From the NCBI RefSeq assembly GCF_000004195.4, contig NC_030677.2, forward strand, positions 41,727,142 to 41,791,141: 64,000 nucleotides of DNA, read 5' to 3'. The DNA comes from Xenopus tropicalis (Eukaryota; Chordata; Amphibia; Anura; Pipidae). A program made the position numbers and the translations under genes. Each line of letters begins with the position of its first letter. Position 1 is the first letter of the stretch. This document shows positions 45,021 through 56,354 of the stretch, in pieces. A model generated the notes under the pieces. That model made no database searches, was not told the origin of the DNA, and saw nothing but the letters and a program-made list of their open reading frames with translations.

Positions 45021-46324
45021 TTGCATTCTATTTAACTACAGAAGCTTCCAAGTGTCAAGGCAAATTCCATAATGTGCTATATAAATAAACTGTTTTGATG
45101 GACAACAGATTCAAAAGTAACTTGCCCCATGTCCCATGTCAATTATTATTTGCCAAGAGGAGCAAAGTTCCATAGCAGGTAGTTTAAAAGTTATGTAGAC
45201 CTTGAAATACCTAAAAGCCATAATATGCAAGCTGGAGAAAATGTTGGTGTAAATATTTCATTCACTTTATAAATATGTGGCTTGAAGAACTAGTCGTAGG
45301 TTGTATGTTTAGTTTTCACCTTTACGTTACTGACTATGAATCTGCATTCACCATAAATGTATCACCTATGCAGACTACATATATTTATAGTTTGTATGAA
45401 AAATAAAAGCAGCCCAGCAATGGAAACAGTGCACAAACAAAAATGAATTTCTTCCCTAAATAACATGTAAGGTATCCAGGTGCTGAGCTGCAGAAAATAA
45501 AATATTCCGTTCATAGCAACAGTATCCACAGCTGCCTGATGTCGGTTTTTTTAGTTATCCGCCAGCCGTAGCTTGGCAGTTCCTCGCTGCTGTTATACAA
45601 TGCCGGTACCCGTATAATGCAGCTTCAGAAAATTAGATTTTTATTCTAAATATATTCACAGTTCAGTCTTCAAGGAGGAGAAACTCAAGCAATGTTATTT
45701 TGATAAATGATTACCCCTTACCTTGATGTACTTCCCAAGTGTTTACTGGGTAATTAATGCACACAATTCTATGCAGAAGCTGCTCAGATTTAATTCTTTA
45801 TTTTATTTTCACAATGCCACTTAAACACAATTCACTTTATTGAAAATTCATTTTAAGAATTCATACAAATGCTCGTGAACAAAGATGTTCAACCTAAATG
45901 GAATAACATTTTACTGAATATCCAACAATATAGTGCCACCTGGAGGAAAAGAAACACAGCATTAATAGTTTGCACTGGAATCTCCGGAAATAGTTTCATT
46001 TCTAATTGTAATTGTTTTTACATAACGGTAGAAGCTAGCCTAACACTATACGGTATACGGCAGTTTAATCTCTATAATGAGTGATGATCATCAGTTATAT
46101 CTGCAGAAGGTTCCATTTGAGACAGATGTAGAGTTTTAGCATAAATCCTATAAAATGCTTTGTGTATCTGGGGGGTTATTCTGCATAAAGAGAAGTAAAT
46201 AAAACACACTGTAATACATAATGGAACTGATGTGCACATAAACAAACGTGATTTATATTCAGTTAATCACCTTCCCTATTTTTTCATGGGTGCCTTATTC
46301 ACCTGCAGCCATCCCCTTGCCAAT
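45021..46324. other. Repeat-free stretch
   Basis: No gene or TE recognised. 45510-45660 (TCGGTTTTTTTAGTTATCCG, CCAGCCGTAGCTTGGCAG, AATGCCGGTACCCGTATAAT) is CpG-bearing single-copy-looking DNA and a candidate for conservation testing. Confidence 0.3.
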
Positions 46325-46480
46325 GAAATAAACCCAATAGGATTGTTTTGCCACCAATATCAATTCATGCAGCGCAGTTACCAATAAGTAGAAGGTACTG
46401 TTTTATTGTTATAGAGAAAAGGAAATCATTTTTTAAAAAAAGGATCATTATTAGCTCTGGGAGATGGCCTTCACATAATG
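46325..46480 (-). repeat. CAGGTATGGGA-type repeat, central fragment
   Basis: AATAAACCCAATAGGATTGT, GGTACTGTTTTATTGTTATA, GAGAAAAGGAAATCATTTTT, CTGGGAGATGGCCTTC in minus order; both ends lost. Confidence 0.8.
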
Positions 46481-46603
46481 TACTTACTGTATATCTACAA
46501 GTTTGATATTGGGCCAGGGCATTTTAAATATCTGTTGGATTTTATGAAATTATAAATATTTAGATGCTACATTTGTGAACTTAAATCATGGTGAGAGCTT
46601 TTA

Positions 46604-47025
46604 GGGCTAAACTATACAAGCGTTTTTCACAGATGGAGTCGTAGTGACAAAACACATGCAACAAATTGGACGCGCACATCAAAATATAATGGCACTATTG
46701 CAAAAATCGTGAGCGTAAACTTTGTAAATTTTGTAAAATGTAAATTTTTCCATCCAATGCAACGCAACTGTCAGATGCGAACGAGACACGCTGCACCCAC
46801 GTCTACCATAATATTGTCACATCCGATTGGAGCAACTTTTTTTTGGCATTGAAATACATTGACTGTCGTGTGTGACTTTATCTGATCCGACTGTCTATGG
46901 AGATCGGATTTTGTAGGATCCTGCAAAATCTTGTGCTGTTGCATAGGGCTGCGTGGCCTTGCATGGAGGCTCAGATAAAATCTGTCCCACAAAATCTGAT
47001 GAAAAACACTTGTGGAGTTTAGCCC
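46604..47025. mobile_element. PIF/Harbinger-like MITE, GGGCTAAAC ends
   Basis: 422 bases; ends GGGCTAAACTATACAAGCGT and, inverted, GGGCTAAACTCCACAAGTGT, flanked by TTA (46601-46603, 47026-47028). TTA is the preferred PIF/Harbinger target. The interior has CpG-bearing words and a GATCGGATTTTGTAGGATCC segment. Non-coding. Confidence 0.85.
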
Positions 47026-47028
47026 TTA

Positions 47029-47551
47029 GTCCACTGTATTGGCTGAAGCTGTAGCACAAAGAACCCATTGCTCTTACACATGAACTGAAAAATGCTGGTG
47101 TGTAAGACAGATACATTACACGCAGAGGCTGTCCTATATATTTTACTTTTAGGAAAGCATCTACAGAATTTTTCTGAATTATATGTCAGATCTTTGCAAC
47201 ACTTCATTCTTTTCAGGTAATTTCATTTCCACATTGCTGATCTGACTTTCCATGTCCCTACAGTATGTTTACTATTTATTATATTGTACCACTACTGTAT
47301 ATAATTAATCTCTTGCAATGTAAGGTTAATTAATTAATATGTTATTTTATCTCAGAAAAGATAAACTCATATTACCTTCTTCTATCCCAATGCCAGGAAA
47401 TGTTAAAATTCCATTTTTTTTTTTTTGCTGATCCTAGAGCTGGAAGTTGTAGTCAACTTCAGCTGGAATGCCACAAGCTGGGTATCCCTGACTGATACTA
47501 ATGTCATCTAAGTTGCTAAAGGCCCAGGGAATATGCCCTGCTCTACTCTAA
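47029..47551. other. Non-coding stretch
   Basis: No recognised gene or repeat. Confidence 0.4.
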
Positions 47552-47760
47552 CAGCTCATACTCACAAGCGTTTTTTTTCATGCATTTTCAAATGCATGCT
47601 GATCGTAAAAAAAAATTGCATCACATGCATTTATATGCAATTTTTTCAACTCTAATGCAGGAAAGCGCAACTCTGAATGCTCATGAGTCAGGATATAATA
47701 GACTCAACATGTGTTTCAAACACGTGTCTAATGCATAAAAAAAAATGTGAGTATGAGGCT
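47552..47760. mobile_element. PIF/Harbinger-like MITE, 209 bases
   Basis: Ends CAGCTCATACTCACAAGCGT and, inverted, AGCCTCATACTCACATTTTT, flanked by TAA (47549-47551, 47761-47763). The interior has TGCATT / AATGCAT palindromic words. Non-coding. Confidence 0.75.
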
Positions 47761-47763
47761 TAA

Positions 47764-48158
47764 AACTGACCCTAGTTATTACTCAGTAATTGGGCTCAGG
47801 TTCAGTAGTAGTTAGATCTCCCTTATGGTCAAAGGCGTAGCACACGAACAACATGAATAAATTAAGGGGCAAATTTATCAAAGTGTGAGATTAGAGAGCT
47901 GCTGACACACAGAACTGCTGGGTGTCACCCAAAAGAAGCCCTATTCAGGGCCCAGTATTCCCATTAAGCATGCCCTTCTGCATTTATAGCATGAACATCC
48001 ATTCATGTATTGCATCCAGAATGCTTGGGACCTGCAATTTTCCATATAAGGAGTCTGACTTTAGCAAGATCAGGGAACTACTTAACCAGCTTGGACACTA
48101 AAACAAAGAAGAAAGCACTATTTATTTAGAATTTTGCACCAAAGTGACATCAGCACAT
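47764..48158. other. Non-coding stretch with repeat remnant
   Basis: 48010-48051 is the end of a CAGGTATGGGA-type repeat in minus orientation (ATCCAGAATGCTTGGGACCT). 47870 has the MITE-end-like word GGGGCAAATTTATCAAAG without a partner. Confidence 0.5.
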
Positions 48159-48166
48159 CCGCTGAC

Positions 48167-48893
48167 TAGAGATGTAGCGAACCTCACAAAAAAAGTTCGC
48201 GAACCCATTCGCGAACTTCTGCCAAAAAGTGCGAACTTTTGCGAACTTTGCGAACCCCATAGACTTCAATGAGAAGGCGAACTTTAAAACCTAGAAAAGC
48301 CATTTCTGGCCAGAAAACTGATTTTAAAGTTGTTTAAAGGGTGCCACGACCTGGACAGTGGCATGCAGGAGGGGGATCAAGGGCAAAAATTTCTCTGAAA
48401 AATACTTTGTTGACACAGAGTTGCGTTTTGTGCTGTAAAGGGCAGAAATCACACTACATTTCTAAACTTGTGTAATAAACTGCTTTTACAAGGACTATTG
48501 GGTTACAGCAGATGAGATGAGCAGGACAGCTGCCCACAGCAGCTACATACAGAGCAGTAGAAAGTAGATTACTAGTCATCAAAGCTACCTAAACAGCCCC
48601 TCAAACCCCTGCACAGCTCTCTCCCTATGCTAACTCATCAAGCACACACAGGCAGAATGTAAAATGGCTGCTGGGCTTCAGTTTATATATGGAAGGGAGT
48701 GGTCCGGGGGTGGTCCAGGAGGGAGAGCTGCCTGATTGGCTGCCATGTATCTGCTAGTTCTGGGGTGAGAGGTCAAAATTTGGCTCCAGCTAAGGCAAAC
48801 CCAAAATTGCGAACATCGCTAAAAGTTCGCGAACTTGCGAACACCCGATTTTGTGTGAATTAGTTCGCCGGCGAACAGTTCGCTACATCTCTA
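48167..48893. mobile_element. hAT-like MITE, TAGRGATGTAGCGAAC family, longest copy
   Basis: 727 bases; ends TAGAGATGTAGCGAACCTCA and, inverted, TAGAGATGTAGCGAACTGTT, flanked by CCGCTGAC exactly duplicated (48159-48166, 48894-48901). It shares the interior block of the 24.65-kb copy and holds an extra segment of about 300 bases in place of that copy's AAAACGC-rich segment. Non-coding; an internal-deletion relative of a hAT transposon. Confidence 0.9.
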
Positions 48894-49012
48894 CCGCTGA
48901 CACCATAACGCGGCATCAGAACGGGCACCAAAGCAGGAGAGCCTAGGGACCAGAGCACCTAGAGGTAGGAACACATACTGGTCTCATGGTGCTCCTTACA
49001 GAGTCTTTCTGC

Positions 49013-49267
49013 CTTTTGGATCTCCATGTCTTAAGTCTACATATAATTGTTTAAATGTTAATTAAACCCAATAGGATTGTTTTGCCTCCAATAAGGATTC
49101 ATTATATCTTAGTTGGGATCAAATACAAGGTACAGTTTTATTATAACAGAGAAAAAGAAAATTAATTTAAAAAAATGTCATAATTTGATTAAAATGCAGT
49201 CTATGAGAGATGGCCTTCCCGCAAGGCCATCCAGATAACGGCTTTCTAAACAATAGATTCCATACCT
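49013..49267 (-). repeat. CAGGTATGGGA-type repeat, minus, truncated
   Basis: TCTCCATGTCTTAAGTCTAC, CCCAATAGGATTGTTTTGCC, TTGGGATCAAATACAAGGTA, ending GATTCCATACCTG. The left end is missing. Confidence 0.82.
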
Positions 49268-50426
49268 GCGTTTTTGATGCCATAATGGTAGCCCATTATC
49301 CTGTCTTTGCTTCTCTAGTAAAATATAAGTTATGGTGTGGCTTACATACCTTGAAATTTATCATAACAATTAACACAACACAATATTGGGCATTATAATC
49401 CACGGAGATGGAGATCATATTTTATTTTTACCTACCAATAAATATTTTTTAGCACATATGCAAAACAAAAAACATCTTTTTAACAAGTAATAATGACAAT
49501 ATATATATATATATATCTGAGTATTGTACTAGAAAACGGATAAATGATAGTTTCCCTTATCACTCCTTTGTCAGCTCAAGAAGATGACATTTTCAAGGCC
49601 CAAATCAATATGTTTGTTCAATTTTCCCCTACGGAAAGATATTTATAAACGGATACAATGTTGATTGCATTAAAACCCCTTAGGCTCAAATACTTTTATA
49701 GTGGAGTCATCCCTATGGAATCTGTGAGAGAAAAAAATGAGAAGAAAGTATTTTTTTATTGATTTATCCATTACCAAGAGCTGTAGGAAAGATTTACCTC
49801 TTTAATACCAAAAATGAGAGAAAATATACTTTTTTTGGAACAGGGTACTAATATTGTTTTGTGAATTGTGATTCAGTTTTTTACCTTTTCTGTAGAAAAT
49901 TGTTTTTAATAAGAAAGTCTGCTAAGGAAATATTTGTCATTGTGTGCCTAATGACTGATGTGTAACTAGGCCACAAACTATGGTGGACAAATTACAGAGA
50001 ACTGGCTTTTTGCCAATTGTGTTGAATGAATGGCCCATACACAGCACTTGGCAGGATCAGGATCCAACAGAACTTTTAGTCTGATCAAATTAGTTTTACA
50101 ATATGAAATTTTGAACATTCAAAAGGAACTCTCTGTTATAGTTTACCTCATTACTAATACATACAGAACTGAATTAACTGCTTTATTTGCTTTACTATAA
50201 TAATTTTATTATTATTATTAATTTGTTATTTATTAACAAATTATACAAATGCTGTTATTGACATTGCATGGTCTGACACACCCATACTGTCGTTTTTTTT
50301 ACACTCACATTTTTTTCTTCACAGCCAATTTCTGCTGGTAAAAAGTTGCACTGTTGGCAGCCTTTGGTACATAAGCCCCAAAAATGGAAGAAAAAAAAAT
50401 CACAACACTATGGAAGCATCAATTAC
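49268..50426. other. Non-coding stretch
   Basis: No gene or TE recognised apart from a short (AT)n at 49500-49516. Confidence 0.4.
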
Positions 50427-50429
50427 TTA

Positions 50430-50774
50430 GGGGCAGATTTATCAAAACGTGAGTTCGAATCCCGAATGGGAAAAATTCGGATTGGAAACGAAAATTTCTG
50501 AAGATCGCAAATATCGCGAAAATGCTTACGAAAAAATCGTATTAGTCATGATAATATCGTATTGGTGATATTATCACGAAATTTTCGCACTGAACGATTG
50601 TAAACAGCGACAAAACCGTTCTGATTGTTTTGTGCTAAAAATATGAAAAATTCGCAAAAGCGCCGAAGAAGTCGCGCACACGTTGAAAAAGTCGGGTATG
50701 AAAAAGTAGCGGGAAATACGGTTATACCGATTGAACAAACGCTCGGAACGTTCGTGGATAAGTAAATGTGCCCC
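50430..50774. mobile_element. PIF/Harbinger-like foldback MITE
   Basis: 345 bases; ends GGGGCAGATTTATCAAAACG and, inverted, GGGGCACATTTACTTATCCA, flanked by TTA (50427-50429, 50775-50777). CpG-rich arms with GAAAAAGTCG words, as in the elements at 22.08 and 27.51 kb. Confidence 0.85.
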
Positions 50775-50952
50775 TTAGTGAAGCTCAATTTGTAAAATCC
50801 ATCAACTTTGTGCCTTGCCCTGCACTTTTAATCTAGTGCCGGTTTCTGCACTCCAAATGTAGGCCTGCATTCCCCCCATGAATCCAGGGGCAGGTGGGGA
50901 GAGACATATAGGCATACTTTTGTGCCCATTAGTACTGGTAAAAGTAAATGAC

Positions 50953-51340
50953 TAGTGATGAGCGAATCTGTTCCATTTCGCCGAAAAATTTCCGAATCTT
51001 TCAAAAGATCCGCGAAACGGCGAAAATGTTGTGCGGCAAAAAAAATTGTCATCCGCGGCTTTTATTTTGTCGCATGGCTATTCTTTTGTCGTCCGCAGCT
51101 ATTATTTCGTCACGCAGCTATTCTTTTGTCGCCCGCAGCTATTATTTTGTCGCATGGCTATTCTTTTGTCGCCCGCGGCTATTATTTCGTCGCGCAACTA
51201 TTCTTTTGATGCCCGTGACTATTCTTTTTTGACGCCGGCAACAATTTTTGGACGTGCGGCAAATTTTTTCAATCTGCCAATGGCGAAATGCGGAAATTCG
51301 ACGCAAATCCATGCCTGGCGAAACATTTCGCCCATCACTA
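50953..51340. mobile_element. hAT-like CpG foldback MITE with intact target duplication
   Basis: 388 bases; ends TAGTGATGAGCGAATCTGTT and, inverted, TAGTGATGGGCGAAATGTTT, flanked by TAAATGAC exactly (50945-50952, 51341-51348). The interior is about ten 20-base repeats of GCTATTATTTTGTCGC.. and GCTATTCTTTTGTCGCCC.. type. This copy defines the family as hAT-like. Confidence 0.88.
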
Positions 51341-51351
51341 TAAATGACCTC

Positions 51352-51775
51352 TTAAAGGAACAGTAACACCAAAAAATTAAAGAGTTTTAAAGTAAATGAA
51401 ATATAATGTACTGTTGCCCTGCACTGGTAAAAGTTGTGTGTTTGCTACAGTAACTCTACTATAGTTTATATAATAAGCTGCTGTGTAGCCCCGGGGGCAG
51501 CCATTCAAGCTGGAAAAAAGGAGAAAAGGCACAGGTTACATAGCAGATAACTGATATGCTCTGTAGAATACAATAGTGTTTTATCTGTTATCTGCTAAGT
51601 GCCTGTGCCTTTTCTCCTTTGAATGGCTGCCCCCATGGCTACATAGCTGCATTCTTTATATAAACCATAGTAGTGTTTCTGAGGCAAAACACCAGTTGTA
51701 CCAGTGCAGGGCAGCAGTACATTATATTGGAATTTCTTTCATACACTTGATTTTTTGGTGTTACTGTTCCTTTAA
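51352..51775. mobile_element. T2-type MITE, near-palindromic
   Basis: 424 bases bounded by TTAA (51352-51355, 51772-51775), starting 3 bases after the previous MITE's target duplication. Ends TTAAAGGAACAGTAACACCA are perfect inversions over 20 bases, and inner arms also pair (AAGGAGAAAAGGCACAGG / CCTGTGCCTTTTCTCCTT). It can fold almost end to end. Confidence 0.9.
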
Positions 51776-52984
51776 GAGAGATGTGTGGGTCAGGAAAAAA
51801 CACAACTCATCCAATCCTAACCTGCAAAACCTTAACCCACATATATCAGACCCAAACTTGCAAAATGTTACCATTGTAGGACCCGAACCAAACCCGTACC
51901 CACGTCTTTCTGCTCTGAGCATTGTGTCTTTCCCCAGTCTTTCCCTCAGGCTAAATTGCCTAACCTAAGGGTAAACCCTTTGGTACTGCAAATCCTTGCA
52001 TCACTAGTGTATTTTTTGTATCAGAATTTTTTTTCTATTTCGCTATGTTTCTAACACTTTGCACTCCAATCTGTGCATTTGGAATTCTACTTGAATTCAG
52101 CAGCACTGTACCCATGAGGTGTGGGCTGGGGAAGGCATATTGACATCTCCAATCCCAGGAGTGCTAGCAGGCACATGGTGCAGATGGGGGATGTCTACAC
52201 ACCAGTCATGGCCTACCAGGGAAGAAAGGTTCCTTACAGCCATAAAAGAGTTGAGATCATCTCACATATTTCTTTTAACCTCTCTGACATTGCTAATGAT
52301 GACAAATTTCACAAGAAAAATCTGAGTGTCCTAAATCCAACAGAACCTGACTAGCATTAATAGCACAAAGCATAAATTTAACTGTATAAAAGCAGTCCAT
52401 TTCTCAATACTGGACAAATGATATATGTAAATGACTCTGCACTTTTCCCAGGATGATGAAATACAAATGCCTCTGCTCACATTTACAACCTATAAACATT
52501 TGAGCAAATACATATAAAACCATTATCATTAATGTTTGTGCTTAGCAGCGCTGAGAAAAATGCAGAATGGACAATAAATAACTGGACTTAAATTGCAAGC
52601 GATGGTTTGAGTGTTTTACCCCTGAGGCCACAGATTATGGTAGTAGAACGGATCTCCATCAGGAACCTGTTGAGGTCAGTTTTTATTTACTTTACGACCA
52701 TTACAAATTCTAGTTTGTGTAAATGTTGCAATTTAAACTTCACAAATGGATTCCCTTTCAACTGACTGATCTATATTTCCACTCTGCTTTACTTGTGAAA
52801 AATACAGAACTGGGCTATATTTAGAGAAATTGGCAATACCAATCATTGCTGTGAAGTACAAAAAGGCATTAAATCCTAGCATCACACATTTTTACCCTGT
52901 GCATGGAAAAAGGCATATAAAGGGCAAATAATACCCGGGCATCATACAATTTTATCCCATGCATGTAAAGAAGCCTGACTTCGA
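51776..52984. other. Non-coding stretch
   Basis: No recognised gene or repeat. CATTTGGAATTCTACTTGAATTCAGCAGCACTGTACCCATGAGG near 52077-52121 resembles 39790-39815 (CAGCACTGTATTCAAGAGG) and may be an unnamed repeat. Confidence 0.35.
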
Positions 52985-52992
52985 TCATTAGG

Positions 52993-53316
52993 AAAGTGGA
53001 CAGGGTAATCTGTCGAGCGGATCGCTTCAACCGGACAGTTTGCTGTCTTCCTGGTGCCAGGGTTCGGCATGTGGTTGATCGGGTCGATACATTATTGGGA
53101 GGGGCTGGGCATGACCCGGCTGTCTTGGTACATAACGACAAAATGAACGGTAGGTGGGGGACCTTAAAGAGTGAGTTCAGGGATCTAGGCTCTAAGATTA
53201 AGCAAAGGTCCTCCAATGTAATTTTTTCGGAAATTTTGCCGGTGCACTGGGCTGACTTTTCTTTGGGGTACAATCTATACAGCCCTGACGGATTGCACCT
53301 CAATGGAAGGGGTTAA
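52993..53316 (+). pseudogene. LINE ORF1 esterase (SGNH-type) remnant
   Basis: Open for about 107 codons up to TAA at 53314-53316, with no start codon because of 5' truncation. It reads VICRADRFNRTVCCLPGARV, GAGHDPAVLVHNDKMNGRWG and YNLYSPDGLHLNGRG. CR1-group ORF1 proteins end in an SGNH-hydrolase-like domain. Here DGLH keeps the Asp-x-x-His catalytic pair, but the usual GTND block after VLVH is lost (VLVH runs straight into NDK), and the part between ILPV and HWADFSLGYN looks deleted compared with related LINEs as I know them. ORF2 follows in the same frame. Confidence 0.7.
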
Positions 53317-53328
53317 GAGGCTGGAGGA

Positions 53329-56300
53329 GTGTTTAAACTAGACAAGGGGGGGGTTGGTAAGCTAGATTCTTATGGGAGAGCTAGTGTAGATGGGGCAGTG
53401 GGACCAGTAAAGGGTTGTGGGGGAGGAGTGAGGGGGGCATATAGTTTATCAGATAAGGAGCTTCCATTGTTACAAGGGAAACAGACTAATTTTCACCTTA
53501 GCTCTAACTGTCCTTTAGCTAATGTAAGCATCAGAGGAAGAAGTAGTAATCTCCGCTGCATGCTGGCTAATGCGCGTAGCTTGTCGGGTAAATTAGGGGA
53601 GCTGCAGGCTATTGCATGTATTGAAAATTATGATTTAATTGGTATCACTGAGACCTGGTGGGATGATAAATGCGACTGGGCTGCGAATTTAAATGGGTAT
53701 ACGCTTTTTAGGAGGGACAGAGGGATTAAAAAGGGTGGAGGGGTTTGTCTTTATGTAAAGTCAGATTTAAAGCCATGTAATAAAGACATTACCAATGAAA
53801 ACGTTGAATCTCTTTGGGTAGAATTTTCAGTAGGGCTGAAGGTCACAAAGAAAATGATCATTGGTGTATGCTATAAACCACCCCGTATAGATGAGGGGGA
53901 TGAGTCCCAGCTACTTTTGCAAATGGAAGAGGCTTCAAAATTGGGTCAAGTTGTTATTATGGGGGACTTTAATTATCCAGACATTGACTGGAGTAATGGG
54001 GTGGCTAAGTCAGAAAAAGCTAGTAGGTTTGTAAACATGCTAAATGACAACTTTTTATTTCAGGTGGTTCAAGAACCTTCTCGGAATGATTCTATTTTGG
54101 ACCTGGTAATATCTAATAATACTGAACTTATCTCTAACATTTGTGTGGGTGAGCATTTGGGGAACAGTGATCACAACATGGTCTCCTTTGAGATAATGCT
54201 ACAGAGACAGCTCTATAAGGGAGTAACTAAAACGCTCAATTTTAGACGTGCAGACTTTGCCAGTTTAAGGGCATCTCTGCAATGTGTCAACTGGGAAAGG
54301 CTTTTCATGGGGTTAGACACAGAAGGAAAATGGAACATCTTTAAAACATTGCTTTGCAAGTATACACAACAGTATATCCCCCTTGTAAGCAAGGAGAGGC
54401 ATCGCAAAGCAAAACCTTTATGGCTGAATAAAAGAGTTAAGGTCGAGGTTGGTAATAAAAAACGTGCTTTTAAAGCATTCAAGTTAGCTGGGACAGCGGA
54501 AACTTTCATCAGGTACAAGGAAGCAAATAAAGCATGCAAAAAAGCTATCAGGCAAGCTAAAATAGAGATGGAAAGGGATATTGCAGCTAGGAGTTAAAAG
54601 AATCCAAAATTATTTTTTAATTATGTGAATAGTAAAAAAATGGAGCAAGAAGGGGTGGGAACTTTATTGTCACGGGGGGGTACGTTGGTTGATGAGAACG
54701 GGGAAAAAGCAGAAATTTTGAACTCTTATTTTTCATCTGTCTATACATCTGAGCAGCCAGATAATGAAGGCTTCCCTTTTAATATACCCAGTGCTAGTAA
54801 TTTAGCTACTGACGCGTGGGTCACTCAGGAGGATCTTCAAAAGAGACTTGAACATGTAAAGGTAAACAAAGGTCCAGGGCCGGATGGGATTCATCCCAGG
54901 GTATTAAATGAGCTGAGCGCTGTGATTGCCAAGCCTCTTCACATAATTTTTCAGGATTCGTTGAGGTTTGGCATGGTGCCGAGAGACTGGCGGATTGCTA
55001 ATGTGGTGCCATTATTTAAAAAGGGATCTCGTTCTCAGCCTGAAAACTATAGGCCTGTTAGTCTGACATCAGTAGTAGGAAAGCTTCTGGAAGGGGTAAT
55101 AAGGGATAGGATAGTTGAATACATTGCAGTTCACAATACTATTAGTTTGTGCCAGCATGGTTTTATGCGTAACAGATCTTGCCAGACTAATTTAGTCGCC
55201 TTTTATGAGGAGGTGAGCAGGAACCTTGATGCTGGAATGGCAGTTGATGTCATCTACTTAGATTTTGCTAAAGCGTTTGATACAGTACCTCACAGAAGGT
55301 TAATGATCAAATTGAGGAATATTGGCCTAGAACATAATATTTGTAATTGGATAGAGAACTGGCTGAAGGATAGAGTACAAAGAGTGGTGGTAAATGGAAC
55401 ATTTTCTAATTGGGCCAGTGTGGTTAGTGGAGTACCGCAGGGGTCAGTCCTTGGTCCTTTGCTTTTTAACTTGTTTATTAATGACCTGGAGGTGGGCATA
55501 GACAGTACTGTTTCTATTTTTGCTGATGACACTAAATTGTGCAAAACTATAAGTTCCATGCAGGATGCTGCCGCTTTGCAGAGCGATTTGACAAAATTGG
55601 AAAACTGGGCAGCAAACTGGAAAATGAGGTTCAATGTTGACAAGTGCAAAGTTATGCACTTTGGTAGAAATAATATAAACGCAAACTATCTACTGAATGG
55701 TAGTGTGTTGGGGGTATCCTTAATGGAGAAGGATCTAGGGTTTTTTGTAGATCACAAGTTGTCCAATTCCAGGCAGTGTCATTCTGTGGCTACTAAAGCA
55801 AATAAAGTGCTGTCTTGTATAAAAAAGGGCATTGACTCAAAAGATGAGAACATATTTTTGCCTCTTTATAGGTCCCTGGTAAGGCCTCACCTTGAGTATG
55901 CAGTGCAGTTTTGGGCTCCAGTCCTTAAGAAGGATATTAATGAGCTGGAGAGAGTGCAGAGACTGCAACTAAACTGGTAAAGGGGATGGAAGATTTAAAC
56001 TATGAGGTTAGACTGTCGAGGTTGGGGTTGTTTTCTCTGGAAAAGAGGCGCTTGCGAGGGGACATGATTACTCTGTACAAGTACATTAGAGGGGATTATA
56101 GGCAGTTGGGGGATGTTCTTTTTTCCCATAAAAACAATCAACGCACCAGAGGTCACCCCTATAGATTAGAGGAACAGAGCTTCCATTTGAAGCAGCGTAG
56201 GTGGTTTTTCACGGTGAGGGCAGTGAGGCTGTGGAATGCCCTTCCTAGTGATGTGGTAATGGCAGATTCTGTTAATGCCTTTAAGAGGGGCCTGGATGAG

Positions 56301-56354
56301 TTTTTGAACAAGCAGAATATCCAAGGCTATTGTGATACTAATATCTACAGTTAG
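53329..56354 (+). pseudogene. LINE ORF2: APE endonuclease and reverse transcriptase
   Basis: First part, 53329-54597 (about 422 codons): endonuclease with the catalytic Asn in LANARSL (residue 81), Glu in GITETWW (108), GDFNYPDIDW (Asp213, Asn215) and GNSDHNM (Ser280-Asp281-His282), all present. A TAA at 54595-54597 breaks the frame, which continues unshifted. Second part from about 54598: reverse transcriptase with NVVPLFKKGSRSQPENYRPV, DVIYLDFAKAFDTVPH, SGVPQGSVLGPLLFNLFIND and SIFADDTKL, the catalytic Asp pair at 55525-55530. The frame is lost by one base near 55961-55970; the tail (RLGLFSLEKRRLRGDMITLY) continues in another frame from 55986 to the stop at 56354. It nicks target DNA and copies the LINE RNA when intact; this copy cannot make the full protein. 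Confidence 0.92.

Noticed and set aside
46600..47030. Minus-strand frames of 62-73 codons
   Set aside because: Lie across the Harbinger-like MITE and its edge; no protein features.
52869..53303. 144-codon minus-strand frame
   Set aside because: Antisense shadow of the LINE ORF1 remnant.
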